64,000 nt of DNA from Leptospiraceae bacterium (GCA_025055765.1 JANWWS010000013.1:124001-188000), one strand, 5' to 3'. Shown: positions 39,338 to 48,302, numbered from the stretch's first letter. Notes: generated by a model from the letters alone, not told the origin. Translations and numbers: made by a program.

Positions 39338-40576
39338 ATGGAGCCTAATCTCATTAATTTCGCCATACCCTTCTTTTTTATCTTAATTTTTGCCGAAATT
39401 ATCATCGGCCGGGTACGCAAACTAAAGATCTATCGGCTCTCCGACAGTATCAGTGACCTTTCCTCTGGGATTGTCTCCCAAATTGTAGGGGTATTTATTA
39501 AATTCTTGGGACTTATGGGCTATGCCTATATTTATGAAAAAGCCCGGCTCTTTTCCTGGGATCCAAGCAGCTGGCTAACCTGGACTATTGCCCTCATTGG
39601 CCAGGACTTTTTCTACTATTGGGCCCACCGCCTAAGCCATGAGGTGAACCTATTGTGGGCTGCCCACGTCGTACACCACCAAAGTGAAGAATATAACCTA
39701 ACCGTAGCTCTTCGTCAAAGTGCCTTTCAAGGACTTTTTACCCAATTTGTTTACTTTCCCCTCGCCATCTTGGGCATTCCTCCTCTACACTTCCTCGTCG
39801 CTGGACAAATTTCCCTCATTTACCAGTTTTGGATACATACCCAGGTCATAGGCAAGATGGGTTTTTTAGAGTATTTCCTAAATACCCCCTCCCACCACCG
39901 TGTACATCATGCGATTAACCCTCAATATATTGATAAAAACCATGGGGGCACCCTTATCATATGGGATAAGCTTTTCGGCACCTTTGCTCCCGAAGAGGAA
40001 AGCTGCGTTTACGGCACCGTCAAACCTTTAAAAAGCTATAATGTGCTCTGGGCAAACTTTCACTACTATAAAGACATTTGGGAACTCGCCAAGAAAGCCG
40101 ATCGTCTCATCGATAAAATAAAGGTGTGGTTTGCCATGCCTGGTTGGGTACCCGCAAGCAAGGGCACAGAGGCCTACCAGAAAGAGGTACCCAAGGTGAC
40201 CCCGGAGAGCTTTGTTAAGTACAACCCAATCATGAGTAAATCTCTGACAATATACGTCGTATTTTGGTTCGTCTTTTTGGCCCTTATAACCTTTGCCTTC
40301 CTATTTTTTTGGCAGAAACTCCTATCCTGGCAGATGTGGGCATTGGGCTTTTACATTATTTTCTCCCTCTTATCTCTTGGTGGTATAACAGAAGGTAAGA
40401 ATTGGTCACTCTTCACCGAGGCCCTTCGCTTTGTTATTCTTATGATTATAGGATGGGTTTACTTCATGGGGTTTTCCTCTATTCTCGTTCACCTTGTTAA
40501 TGTGCTGAGCCTCATCTCTCTCTTATTTTTAACCCACCACAGGCCTGAGCGTGAGGTAATCGTAGAGGGAGGATAA
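39338..40576 (+). CDS. Sterol desaturase / fatty acid hydroxylase family membrane protein
   Basis: This di-iron membrane enzyme oxidises a lipid C-H or C-O group. Three histidine boxes are present: FYYWAHRLSHE, AAHVVHHQSEEYN and TPSHHRVHHAIN, plus a downstream HGGT. Multiple hydrophobic helices flank them, with three extra ones at the C-terminus (about 305-405). The box pattern HR-HE, HVVHHQSE resembles alkylglycerol monooxygenase (AGMO/TMEM195), which cleaves ether lipids, as well as sterol and carotenoid enzymes. The 6544-8151 flavoprotein, if AGPS-like, would make the ether bond; the link is an inference. It is coupled to the NIL-domain gene with no gap. Confidence 0.88.
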   Translation: MEPNLINFAIPFFFILIFAEIIIGRVRKLKIYRLSDSISDLSSGIVSQIVGVFIKFLGLMGYAYIYEKARLFSWDPSSWLTWTIALIGQDFFYYWAHRLSHEVNLLWAAHVVHHQSEEYNLTVALRQSAFQGLFTQFVYFPLAILGIPPLHFLVAGQISLIYQFWIHTQVIGKMGFLEYFLNTPSHHRVHHAINPQYIDKNHGGTLIIWDKLFGTFAPEEESCVYGTVKPLKSYNVLWANFHYYKDIWELAKKADRLIDKIKVWFAMPGWVPASKGTEAYQKEVPKVTPESFVKYNPIMSKSLTIYVVFWFVFLALITFAFLFFWQKLLSWQMWALGFYIIFSLLSLGGITEGKNWSLFTEALRFVILMIIGWVYFMGFSSILVHLVNVLSLISLLFLTHHRPEREVIVEGG

Positions 40577-40810
40577 ATGCGCAAACTTCTTCGGCTAACC
40601 ATACCCCCCAATCTGGTTAACGAACCTATCATTTATAAAATGATCACCCAGTATAACCTTATCCCCAATATTCTGGAAGCCCGGCTGGATGGAGACGCCT
40701 TGGGGGAAGTGGTAATCCGCCTAGAAGGTACCCCCCTCGACTTAGAACGAGGCATACTTTACCTCAAGGAACTTCAAATAGAAGTGGAGACCCTCGAAAG
40801 CCAAAGTTAA
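40577..40810 (+). CDS. NIL-domain protein
   Basis: The 77 residues form a single NIL domain, the small ligand-binding domain found at the end of methionine ABC transporter ATPases and ferredoxins. RLTIPPNLVNEPIIYKMITQYN followed by NILEARL is the usual start. As a free-standing protein the role is unknown. It follows the desaturase-like gene with no gap. Confidence 0.85.
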   Translation: MRKLLRLTIPPNLVNEPIIYKMITQYNLIPNILEARLDGDALGEVVIRLEGTPLDLERGILYLKELQIEVETLESQS

Positions 40811-40944
40811 CCGGTTAACACCCTGCCTCAAGGGTAAGGAATTCCATAACTCCTGCCGAAGGAATATGCTCATACCTACCCAAAACCCCAACCAGGGTGA
40901 CATCACGCTCAATCCCTTGCCTCGACTTTACCCCCCAGTTTAGA

Positions 40945-40971
40945 AAAAACCCTAGTTTCACTAGGATTTTT
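40945..40971. terminator. Terminator-like hairpin between the NIL and DUF2905 genes
   Basis: CCTAG-TTTCA-CTAGG flanked by AAAAA and TTTTT (with one mismatched pair) could end transcription from either side. It lies about 135 bp after the NIL gene stop. The remaining 297 bp spacer holds no gene that I can support. Confidence 0.4.
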
Positions 40972-41073
40972 CCTTCCCCATCATGGCTTCTCGGCATAAA
41001 AATACCCGAGAGCCCTGGCTCCAGAAGGAAAGAAGGATTTCCATACCACGTGTAGCAGGATAGAAAAAAGTCC

Positions 41074-41101
41074 TTGACATGCTTTCCTGGATTACTATTT
41101 T
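41074..41101 (+). promoter_or_regulatory. Candidate promoter of the DUF2905 gene
   Basis: TTGACA (41074-41079) is followed 16 bp later by TATTTT (41096-41101), a weak -10. The ATG is at 41108, so the leader would be very short or absent. Confidence 0.35.
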
Positions 41102-41107
41102 CTCTGC

Positions 41108-41314
41108 GTGCAGCGTATCTTGTTTTTTCTGGGGCTTTTTTTCCTTATCGCGGCCCTTTTATGGCCTTACATAAGCCGCCTCCCCCTTGGCAGATTACCA
41201 GGGGATATAGTTATTGAAAAAGGGCGCTTTGCCTTTTACTTCCCTATTATAACTAGTCTTTTACTATCCCTCCTACTCACTCTTCTACTTAACCTCTTTT
41301 GGCGCCGCTTTTAG
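41108..41314 (+). CDS. DUF2905-family small membrane protein
   Basis: The 68-residue protein has two hydrophobic segments separated by the family signature LGRLPGDIVIEKGRFAFYFP. Its function is unknown. It overlaps the end of the convergent rluD-like gene by 30 bp. Confidence 0.85.
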   Translation: MQRILFFLGLFFLIAALLWPYISRLPLGRLPGDIVIEKGRFAFYFPIITSLLLSLLLTLLLNLFWRRF

Positions 41315-42289
41315 CTCAAGATAAGCCTCCCATTCCTGAGGAAGCCCAAGAGAAAAATCCATAACTTCATGGGTGAAGGGATGCTCAAAGACTAGCCTGC
41401 TAGCCTGTAGGCATAAGGGAATGCTTAGCCCGCAAGAGCCCTTTTTCTCTTTTATACCGAAACGCCTTTTCAGTTTGACCTCATCGCTGTAGAGAGGATC
41501 TCCTAATATAGGAAAACCAAGAGCTGAAAAGGTGGCGCGAATCTGATGGGTCCTCCCTGTATGGAGGGTTACCTCTATTAAGGAAAAAAGGGGGCCCTCT
41601 CTCACCTTTTCGTACTCTAAACTAGCATAACGACTGCGAATTGCCTGATCTTTTATGAATTGCATTTTCTTTCTATCATGCGGATGGCGCCGTATAAATC
41701 CCTCCACCCGTCCCTGTTTTGGAGGATTTCCCCAAACAAGGGCATGGTAGATCTTTTTTATCTCCCGTCGTGCAAAAAGCAGGCTTAAAGCGCGATGGGC
41801 AACAGAGGTCTTTGCTACCAAAAGTAGTCCTCTTGTGTCCCGATCAAGGCGGTGTACAAGCCCAGGTCTGTCCGGGCCATGTCCTTGCGGTAGGTGAGGG
41901 AAATGAGCTAGCAGAGCATGAACTAGGGTGTCATTTTGGGTTCCCGAACCAGGGTGAACCGTCATGCCGGCCGCCTTGTCAACGACGAGAAAGTAGGGAT
42001 CCTCAAAGACTATGTTTAGCTTTAAGCTGTAGTTGGGCAAAAGCTCCGCTGGTTCCCCTACAGGTAATACGAGGTAGCCAGTCTGGGACTTTTTGGCAAC
42101 ATACCCGCATTTTAATACTGCTGTATTTTCGATGAAGACATTTCCCCGCTCTATGAGCTTTTGGAGCTGGCTACGGGAAAGACGGGGAGTAAGGATTTCC
42201 GCAAGGTATTTATCCAGCCTTACCCCAGGGGGTAATTCAAAGAAAAAATTCTCAGCTTCCCCCTCCTGACCTTTTCTTTCGGCGTTCAT
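41285..42289 (-). CDS. rluD: RluD-like 23S rRNA pseudouridine synthase
   Basis: The enzyme converts uridines of large-subunit rRNA (or tRNA, in RluA relatives) to pseudouridine. It has an N-terminal S4 domain (VRLDKYLAEILTPRLSRSQLQKLIERGNVFI) and the catalytic motif HRLDRDTRGLLLVAKT. HTGRTHQIRATFSALGFPILGDPLY is a further signature. I start at ATG 42289 (MNAERKGQEGE); an in-frame start at 42349 would lie inside lspA with no gain. It overlaps the lspA end by 38 bp, and the pairing lspA then rluD is common in bacteria. RluC would be an alternative. Confidence 0.9.
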   Translation of the reverse strand: MNAERKGQEGEAENFFFELPPGVRLDKYLAEILTPRLSRSQLQKLIERGNVFIENTAVLKCGYVAKKSQTGYLVLPVGEPAELLPNYSLKLNIVFEDPYFLVVDKAAGMTVHPGSGTQNDTLVHALLAHFPHLPQGHGPDRPGLVHRLDRDTRGLLLVAKTSVAHRALSLLFARREIKKIYHALVWGNPPKQGRVEGFIRRHPHDRKKMQFIKDQAIRSRYASLEYEKVREGPLFSLIEVTLHTGRTHQIRATFSALGFPILGDPLYSDEVKLKRRFGIKEKKGSCGLSIPLCLQASRLVFEHPFTHEVMDFSLGLPQEWEAYLELKAAPKEVK

Positions 42290-42752
42290 ATTGAATAAAA
42301 GATAACACAAAGAAAAGAGCTCCCGTAGAGATAAAGGCATCGGCAACATTGTAAGTAGGCCATCGGTAGGGGCCTATCCCCATATTGATGAAATCCACAA
42401 CCCCCTCTTGGTAAAAACGGTCGGTAAAATTGCCCAAGGCACCCCCCAATACCATGGCCATGGCCACTTGAAATAACCTGGTATTCTCCTCGGCACTTAC
42501 CCCCCTAGCATAGTAAACAAGCAAAAATAGGATAGCCACTCCCGTCATGATATGGAAAAACATAGCATTGCCCTGAAAAATACCAAAGATCCCCCCTGTA
42601 TTAAAGGTTAATTCAAGACCAAGATACTCGCCCAAGATTGGCTGATAGGGTTGCCCCGCAAGTTTCGAAAGAGCCCATTGCTTTGAGAGAAAATCTAGAA
42701 GCCATACCACACCCACAATAGAAAAAAAAAGCAGGTTAAATTTTTTTTGCAT
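42252..42752 (-). CDS. lspA: Lipoprotein signal peptidase (signal peptidase II)
   Basis: This enzyme cuts lipoprotein signals before the lipidated cysteine, in the inner membrane. The catalytic aspartates are D111 (GGALGNFTDR) and D138 (YNVADAFIS). Four membrane segments are present. At 166 residues it has the standard length. A ribosome site (AAGGTGGG) precedes the ATG at 42752, which supports this start over the longer frame to 42818. Its substrates include the lipoproteins at 17325, 17906, 26647, 28297, 38058 and 43630. Confidence 0.94.
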   Translation of the reverse strand: MQKKFNLLFFSIVGVVWLLDFLSKQWALSKLAGQPYQPILGEYLGLELTFNTGGIFGIFQGNAMFFHIMTGVAILFLLVYYARGVSAEENTRLFQVAMAMVLGGALGNFTDRFYQEGVVDFINMGIGPYRWPTYNVADAFISTGALFFVLSFIQYERRKKRSGGGS

Positions 42753-42883
42753 AAACCCACCTTGTCCCTGGAAATGCCTTGAAAAGCATTTTGATGTCAT
42801 ATTTTGCTCCACAAGCAAACAAAAGACGTCTTAAGCATAGAAAAAGCTTGACAAGTCTTTGCGGAAATGCCTTGGGCAAGCAG

Positions 42884-43633
42884 ATGAAGTTTATGAGCCA
42901 GCTGGCACAGCCAAGTTTTTTATTTTTTGCTCTTTTCATGGCTTCTCTTGGCTTGAGTGAGGCGAAACAACGGAAAAAGAATGTGGTTGATGTGCAGGGA
43001 GCCTGCGCCATTGTGAAACAGCTTGGTCCCCATGAGGTAGATCTCTTGCAGATGGTTCTCGAAGATGAAGAAATTATCCCAGAGATAAAAAGCTGCGCTG
43101 TCTACCAAGTGGGGAAGATACTTGGCGAAAATCCGAACTCAAAGAACATCCTACCATCCCTACGGAAGCTATATGAGAGATATCGCAATGACACAGTGCA
43201 AGCCCAATATTTTCGTGTTCGCGAATCCATTTGCTATACCCTTGGAAAGCTTGAAAACACGGGTCAGGCTGATGAGGCTGTCGAATTCATGGGTCATATT
43301 GCATCTTCGGACAACCACCCCGCTGTGAGCCATGCCTGCATTACCATGTTGGGGGCCACCACCACCCAACGTCAAAAAGCCGCGCAACGTTTAATACAAA
43401 TTTTGAATTCCAAGCTTTCTCGTAAGGATATGGAACAAGGGGATATTACTCTAGTTCACCTCATTGTATCGGCATTAGGTACCCTTGAGCAAAGCGAAGC
43501 CTTCCTGCCTTTAATTCAGGTTTTACAATCGGGCTACCCAGCCTATGTAAAGAAGGCCACAGAAAGGGCCCTCCAAAACATTGAGCGCAGCCAAGCACAG
43601 AAGTTTACAAAAGAAAAAGGAACCTCCCCATGA
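42884..43633 (+). CDS. Secreted HEAT-repeat-like protein
   Basis: A signal peptide is predicted (MKFMSQLAQPSFLFFALFMASLGLSEA). The mature part is all-helical with HEAT-like units, for example EIKSCAVYQVGKILGENPNSKNILPSLRKLYERY, FRVRESICYTLGKLENTGQADEAVEFMGHIA and LVHLIVSALGTLEQSEAFLPLIQVLQ. Such repeats bind partners; the function is unknown. I use the ATG at 42884, since an in-frame start at 42779 would precede the signal with an odd basic stretch. The ATG of the haem lipoprotein overlaps its stop (ATGATG), so they are coupled. Confidence 0.72.
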   Translation: MKFMSQLAQPSFLFFALFMASLGLSEAKQRKKNVVDVQGACAIVKQLGPHEVDLLQMVLEDEEIIPEIKSCAVYQVGKILGENPNSKNILPSLRKLYERYRNDTVQAQYFRVRESICYTLGKLENTGQADEAVEFMGHIASSDNHPAVSHACITMLGATTTQRQKAAQRLIQILNSKLSRKDMEQGDITLVHLIVSALGTLEQSEAFLPLIQVLQSGYPAYVKKATERALQNIERSQAQKFTKEKGTSP

Positions 43634-44220
43634 TGAAGTTTTTCATTTTAATTTCCCTACTTATGTTTCTGTCATGCCAAAAAAAGCTCACCAAACAAGA
43701 AGAAGCCACTATTTTTGCTGGCAAAGCCATGCAGGATATTGCTTCGGGGATGATGGCAGAGGTGCAAAAAGCCGTAGATACCATGGGGGCAAAGAAGGCC
43801 GTGCTATATTGCCGGGATTTTGTTCCCGGATATACCCAAGAAAAATTAGCCACCTGGTCACAAAAAGCCCGTGAAGAGCTGGGGGCAAATTCATTTCGCT
43901 TTCGCCGGATTTCTCTACGCAACCGCAATCCGGCAAATACCCCAAATGAGCTAGAAAAAGCTATTCTTGAAGATTGGGAGAAAACAGGCAGAGCACAACC
44001 AACAGGCTACGAGAGGGATGGAAAGATCATTACCTTACACCCAATTAAGATCGCCTCACCTCTGTGCCTCAACTGCCATGGGAAGATAGAGCAAATGAAC
44101 CCAGACATAGTTAAGGAAATCCGCCGCTTGTACCCTAATGATCTGGCTGTGGGTTATTCTTTGGGAGAGCTAAGAGGAGCTTTTCTCAGTGAGTTCACCT
44201 TCCCCAATGAGCCAAAATAG
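43630..44220 (+). CDS. Haem-binding lipoprotein of the DUF3365/Tll0287-like family
   Basis: Lipobox FLSC gives Cys16. The CxxCH haem motif is CLNCHG with Cys146, Cys149 and His150. The preceding region (VDTMGAKKAVLYCRDFVPGYTQEKLATWS and FRFRRISLRNRNPANTPNE) is typical of DUF3365, a PAS-like cytochrome that can sense redox state or bind small ligands. The location outside the membrane fits c-type haem. It is coupled to the HEAT-like gene upstream. Its last 67 bp overlap the end of the adenosine deaminase gene on the other strand. Confidence 0.87.
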   Translation: MMKFFILISLLMFLSCQKKLTKQEEATIFAGKAMQDIASGMMAEVQKAVDTMGAKKAVLYCRDFVPGYTQEKLATWSQKAREELGANSFRFRRISLRNRNPANTPNELEKAILEDWEKTGRAQPTGYERDGKIITLHPIKIASPLCLNCHGKIEQMNPDIVKEIRRLYPNDLAVGYSLGELRGAFLSEFTFPNEPK

Positions 44221-45221
44221 TCTTTGATCTTGGCTTCAAGCTGACATTTCTCCTCTTGAGAACAAAAGGCCGCGTATACAGAATTCAGGAGAAGTTTTTC
44301 CATTTGAACCAAAGATAGTCCATAAGTTTCATGGGCGATTTGCCATTCATGGCTTAGGGTAATTCCCGAGACCGAGGGATCATCGGTATTTAGGGTAACA
44401 CAGAGCCCCCGGTTCAGGAAATCCATAATAGGATGCTCCTTGAGGGACTCCACAGTTCCTGTTTGGATGTTACTTGTAAGGCATATTTCCAGGGGGATCT
44501 GCCTTTCCTGTAATATATGCATGACTTCTTCGCTCTCCTTACTGCGGATACCATGACCTATGCGCTGGGCCTTTAGTTGCTTTATCGCAAAATCGACAGA
44601 TACAGCACCTGCCCCTTCACCAGCATGCACCGTTATGGAAATCCCTTGAGCTGCTGCCTCCTGAAATACTCGAATATACTCATCTCCTCTATAGCGGCTT
44701 TCATCGCCAGCAAGGTCGATACCGACCACACCATGGCCGCGATACTTTTGGACTAGTTTTAAAACCTCCCATCCTTGTTCCACGGGGACCCCCCTCATAA
44801 TGCATAGTATAAGATTTACCGTAAAGTTCTCATGAGCACAGCCTTCCCTGAGACCCGTAAGAACAGCCTCTACCGTCTCTTCCAAATGACAGCCAGGGGG
44901 CACAAGTAAGTGAGGTGCAAAACGGGTTTCTGCATAAACAAGACCATCTTCCTTAAGTCTGCGCACCAGAGACTCAGCAGCTTGTCTCTGGAATTTCAAG
45001 TCTTGGGCTATTTCATAAAAAAAGGAAAAAACTGCCAAAAAATCAGTTAGCGTGCGGCAATTGGCTTGGACCCGGCAGCGACGGGAAAACTCCTCAAAAG
45101 TCAGATCGCCCTGTGGAAGCTTTCGTCTTTGCGCCTCAGCGTAGAGTTCCTCAGCAGTAAAACTCCCATCAAAATGATGGTGCAAGTCTATTTTCGGGAT
45201 TTCGCGGTAATTAAACGACAT
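44154..45221 (-). CDS. add: Adenosine deaminase
   Basis: This zinc enzyme deaminates adenosine to inosine. Motifs are IDLHHHFDGS (11-20), the Gly-rich DLAGDES region, VHAGEGAGA, RIGHGI and NTDDPSVSG, all in order. At 355 residues it has standard length; the last 25 residues are basic and not conserved, so the gene extends over the convergent lipoprotein gene. It overlaps the patatin gene by 11 bp and is the last of a three-gene minus-strand operon. An aminodeoxyfutalosine deaminase would be a close alternative. Confidence 0.92.
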   Translation of the reverse strand: MSFNYREIPKIDLHHHFDGSFTAEELYAEAQRRKLPQGDLTFEEFSRRCRVQANCRTLTDFLAVFSFFYEIAQDLKFQRQAAESLVRRLKEDGLVYAETRFAPHLLVPPGCHLEETVEAVLTGLREGCAHENFTVNLILCIMRGVPVEQGWEVLKLVQKYRGHGVVGIDLAGDESRYRGDEYIRVFQEAAAQGISITVHAGEGAGAVSVDFAIKQLKAQRIGHGIRSKESEEVMHILQERQIPLEICLTSNIQTGTVESLKEHPIMDFLNRGLCVTLNTDDPSVSGITLSHEWQIAHETYGLSLVQMEKLLLNSVYAAFCSQEEKCQLEAKIKDYFGSLGKVNSLRKAPLSSPKE

Positions 45222-46242
45222 TTTGGTAACCTATTTTCCCCACAGAAAAGAGCCCTCGGTTTTTTGCAAGGAATTTTTGGCCATCCAGGTAACCTAATTC
45301 AAAGGTATAGGGGATCTTCTTAGAGTCAAAGTCATATTGTTGGATGATAAGATTACCCTGGGGACGAACAAAGTGGAGCCTCGCTACCTCCTTTTGTAAA
45401 TAAGGCATTTCTTTTTTTAAGATAGAAAAAATCTCTTTTTTAGCTTTCTCATAAAATAGAGAATGAATCTTGCTTTTGCCTTTTTTCTTAAAATAATCCT
45501 CTAACTTTTTCCCCACAAGGCTTTCTTTTTTAGCTCGCTGCCATTGTGCTTCAGATCTCTCTACCTGGGCTTTAAAGAAAATGCTCGTGGAACGCAGGGC
45601 AATTTCCGCAACAGTTTTGAGCTGGTCTTGACCAAAAGATTTTGGCTCCATGCTTATTACTACTATGTGGTTTAATTTGCGCTTAAGTAAAACCTCCACC
45701 GGGGTGTTATTGAGAAGCCCACCATCGATAAACTGTTCTTTTTCTATTTCCACAGGGGGGAATATCCCCGGAATAGCACAGGATGCCAGGAGCATTTTCT
45801 TAAGCAAATCCTTGTTCTTTACTTTCTTAGTTGAAAAATAGGTAACCCTACCTGTCTGGAGCGAGACTGCCGAAGTAATAAGCTCCGTCCCTTTGGATTG
45901 TAAATAATCAATATCAATAAATTTTTCTATTAGATCCCGCTGGAGTTGATCTCCCAGTAGCGAAATTCCACGGGAAAATAAAAGACCAGGGATGGTATTC
46001 ACCCCAATAAGTTGCATACGACTCAATGTCATCCATGTATGCTCCATTTCCTTTATCATCCCTTGCGCTACCATTAAGCCATTTAAGGCCCCAATAGACA
46101 CACCAGAAATCACCTCAAAGCGCAGACCTGCTTCCACAAGGGCTTTAATAGCCCCCGCCTGGTAGGCTCCTTGGGCACCACCTCCGCTTAAGACTAGCCC
46201 CAAAAGCGGAGGCTTGGTGGCATCATGGCTTTTCTTTTTCAT
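45211..46242 (-). CDS. Patatin-like phospholipase
   Basis: The protein has the catalytic Ser-Asp dyad of the patatin family: GGGAQGAYQAG (20-30) for the oxyanion hole, GVSIG with Ser49, and IDGGLLNNTPVEV with Asp173. So it probably hydrolyses membrane lipid acyl chains. There is no signal peptide; a C-terminal part of about 110 residues (charged helix, then beta) is unassigned. It overlaps the SpoIIE gene by 4 bp and the deaminase gene by 11 bp. Confidence 0.9.
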   Translation of the reverse strand: MKKKSHDATKPPLLGLVLSGGGAQGAYQAGAIKALVEAGLRFEVISGVSIGALNGLMVAQGMIKEMEHTWMTLSRMQLIGVNTIPGLLFSRGISLLGDQLQRDLIEKFIDIDYLQSKGTELITSAVSLQTGRVTYFSTKKVKNKDLLKKMLLASCAIPGIFPPVEIEKEQFIDGGLLNNTPVEVLLKRKLNHIVVISMEPKSFGQDQLKTVAEIALRSTSIFFKAQVERSEAQWQRAKKESLVGKKLEDYFKKKGKSKIHSLFYEKAKKEIFSILKKEMPYLQKEVARLHFVRPQGNLIIQQYDFDSKKIPYTFELGYLDGQKFLAKNRGLFSVGKIGYQNVV

Positions 46243-48302
46243 ACCCCCCTGGATTTTCCCCTGGAAGGGCTTGCGCTGGCGAGTAGTTTTCTCAATCTTA
46301 TGCGTAAATCTTGAGCATGGCGATTCTCTGGATTTTGAGTAAGGATTTCCTCAACAAATTTCAAAGACTGCTCATAATTGCCTAAATGATAGTAAATCTC
46401 AGCTAAATTAAAGAGATTTTTTATATGATAAGGATCTCGAATGCGAAGGCGCTCTGCCAATTCCTTCGCTATTTCATATTTGCGATGCTTCTTAAAAGCT
46501 AGGGACGAGAGAAAGATGTAATTGTTATCTTGCGGTAAGATCTCAAGATACTTATCGGTAAAGTAAGCAGCACTTTCATAATCCTTGCTGCGATAGGCAA
46601 GATGTGTGAGGGCCTTCAGAAGTTGGACATCATCGAAATCATGACTTCTTAATTGAAGGAGATGCATGCGAGCTGTTGCCAAGTCATTTTTTTGGAGGGC
46701 TGCCCTCACAGCCTGGATCTCGTAATACACATCTACCCCTGTGATTTTTGGGGCCGGTCTTGGTAAGTCTCGATACTCTATGCGCATTAAAGACAGGTCA
46801 TCCGTAAGTTCACCTGTTTCCTTTAGTAATTGACAAAGTTTTTCGAGATCCCCCCGAGATTTTTCCACTAAAGAGAGGAAGAGCGTTTCGTCTTCATTTA
46901 GAATACGCCCCCCTGGGTGGGGCAATAGCAAATCATCACGGCCATCCGAACCTAAAATAAATATGTCGCCCGCCTGGAGCGGAAAAGTTACCACCATGAT
47001 GGGACCTTCTAGGCCGGGTGTGCCAAGCTTCCGGTAATAAGGGGACTCTCCCACAAAGGATGCCTTGCCGTCCCTAAGTAAAACAGCAAAAGGATGCTCC
47101 GCATTGATTAGGTATAGCAAACCAGTTTCATTTTGCACGAGGCCAAGGATCGATGAGACCAACATAGAGCCATCGAAGCTCTCAAAAACTTTCTGCAACT
47201 CGATAAAGGCATTTTTTAACCACCGCTCCGGATACATCTGAGAGTACTCTTCTTTCATGCGAGTACGCTCGATGATGGATTGGAAAACGGCTCCCAAGAC
47301 AAGTGCCCCACTAGCACCTTGTATGGATTTCCCCATGGCATCGGCATTGAGAAAAACGGTATAATCCTGGTTCCGCAGCCTTATAGTATGGGCTATACAA
47401 ATATCACCACCAATTTCGTTTTTTCTCTTGCGAAATTCAAACTTTTTCTTTTGTTCGATGTGGAAATCCACAACTACCTGGCTTGGCTTTGTGGTATTGA
47501 CAGTCAGAGGCTTTAGCAAAAGGGCTGTTAGGTAATAATCCCCATCCTGTTGCTGCTTAAGCTGATTCACCACTTCAAATGTCTCCTGCAGTTTTTTGGA
47601 ACTGGCCACAACAAGATCCCTTTCCTCCTGCAAGGATAATTCGGTTAAAATAAGTGCACGGCGTCGCTCATAGTCACGGCTTGATAGAAAATACAACACG
47701 GCTACATAGATAACCAGCATGGCAGATAAAATCTGATATGCAAAATTACCTGATTCTATGGCTAAATAATAAAACATAGGTAGTGACCAACCGGCGGCAA
47801 ATATAAGAAAGGTGTATTTGCTGGCTGTAAAAGTAAAGGAGGCAGCACCTAAAACGCCTGCAATCAGGGTATAGGAAACAATTAAAGTCGAAAAATCCTT
47901 AATCCGAGGTAAAAGATCGTAAAAGCCAAGACCACATGCCGTTATGGAAAGCCCTATAATAACATTCATAAATCGCATCTTAAAGCGATTACTGGAAAAA
48001 CGATTCTCAAAAAAGAATAATATAATGCCTACGCAAAAAACTAAGAATAATTGTCCATAAAACCAGGGCAAGATGATTTCCTTGGGTAATTCCCGACTAA
48101 TCATATAGAAAAAAAGAATCTGGGCCCCAGTAAGACCAAAAATGGCTAATTTTACATTACTAAAAAAGGCGCGAGCTAATCTCTCCTCTAAGATACGCTC
48201 ATGACTTTCTAAAGGTGAAACCCCTCTCTCGTCTTGTGCTTCTCTTGCTCCTAAATGTGGCGCAGGCAAAGGGGCCGATCCATTAGTTTGGCGCTTGCGC
48301 AT
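46239..48302 (-). CDS. Membrane-bound SpoIIE/PP2C-family serine phosphatase with TPR repeats
   Basis: Residues about 50-235 hold six or more hydrophobic segments, followed by a coiled-coil linker (LQEERDLVVASSKKLQETFEVVNQLKQQ). The PP2C/SpoIIE domain (about 285-520) shows NEIGGDICIAH, VFLNADAMGKSIQGASGALV, LYLINAEHPFAVLLRDG, FILGSDGRDDL and LTDDLSLMRIEY. The metal-binding aspartates are present (GGD, NAD, GSDGRDD, TDD). Residues 530-680 form TPR-like repeats (EIQAVRAALQKNDLATARMHLLQL, YESAAYFTDKYLEILPQDN). Proteins of this build dephosphorylate STAS proteins; two lie at 23240 and 56585. It is first in the operon with patatin and add. Confidence 0.88.
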   Translation of the reverse strand: MRKRQTNGSAPLPAPHLGAREAQDERGVSPLESHERILEERLARAFFSNVKLAIFGLTGAQILFFYMISRELPKEIILPWFYGQLFLVFCVGIILFFFENRFSSNRFKMRFMNVIIGLSITACGLGFYDLLPRIKDFSTLIVSYTLIAGVLGAASFTFTASKYTFLIFAAGWSLPMFYYLAIESGNFAYQILSAMLVIYVAVLYFLSSRDYERRRALILTELSLQEERDLVVASSKKLQETFEVVNQLKQQQDGDYYLTALLLKPLTVNTTKPSQVVVDFHIEQKKKFEFRKRKNEIGGDICIAHTIRLRNQDYTVFLNADAMGKSIQGASGALVLGAVFQSIIERTRMKEEYSQMYPERWLKNAFIELQKVFESFDGSMLVSSILGLVQNETGLLYLINAEHPFAVLLRDGKASFVGESPYYRKLGTPGLEGPIMVVTFPLQAGDIFILGSDGRDDLLLPHPGGRILNEDETLFLSLVEKSRGDLEKLCQLLKETGELTDDLSLMRIEYRDLPRPAPKITGVDVYYEIQAVRAALQKNDLATARMHLLQLRSHDFDDVQLLKALTHLAYRSKDYESAAYFTDKYLEILPQDNNYIFLSSLAFKKHRKYEIAKELAERLRIRDPYHIKNLFNLAEIYYHLGNYEQSLKFVEEILTQNPENRHAQDLRIRLRKLLASASPSRGKSRGV

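Noticed and set aside
40815-40997. 60-codon minus-strand frame between the NIL and DUF2905 genes
   Set aside because: It has no ribosome site, runs through a terminator-like hairpin and matches no family I know.
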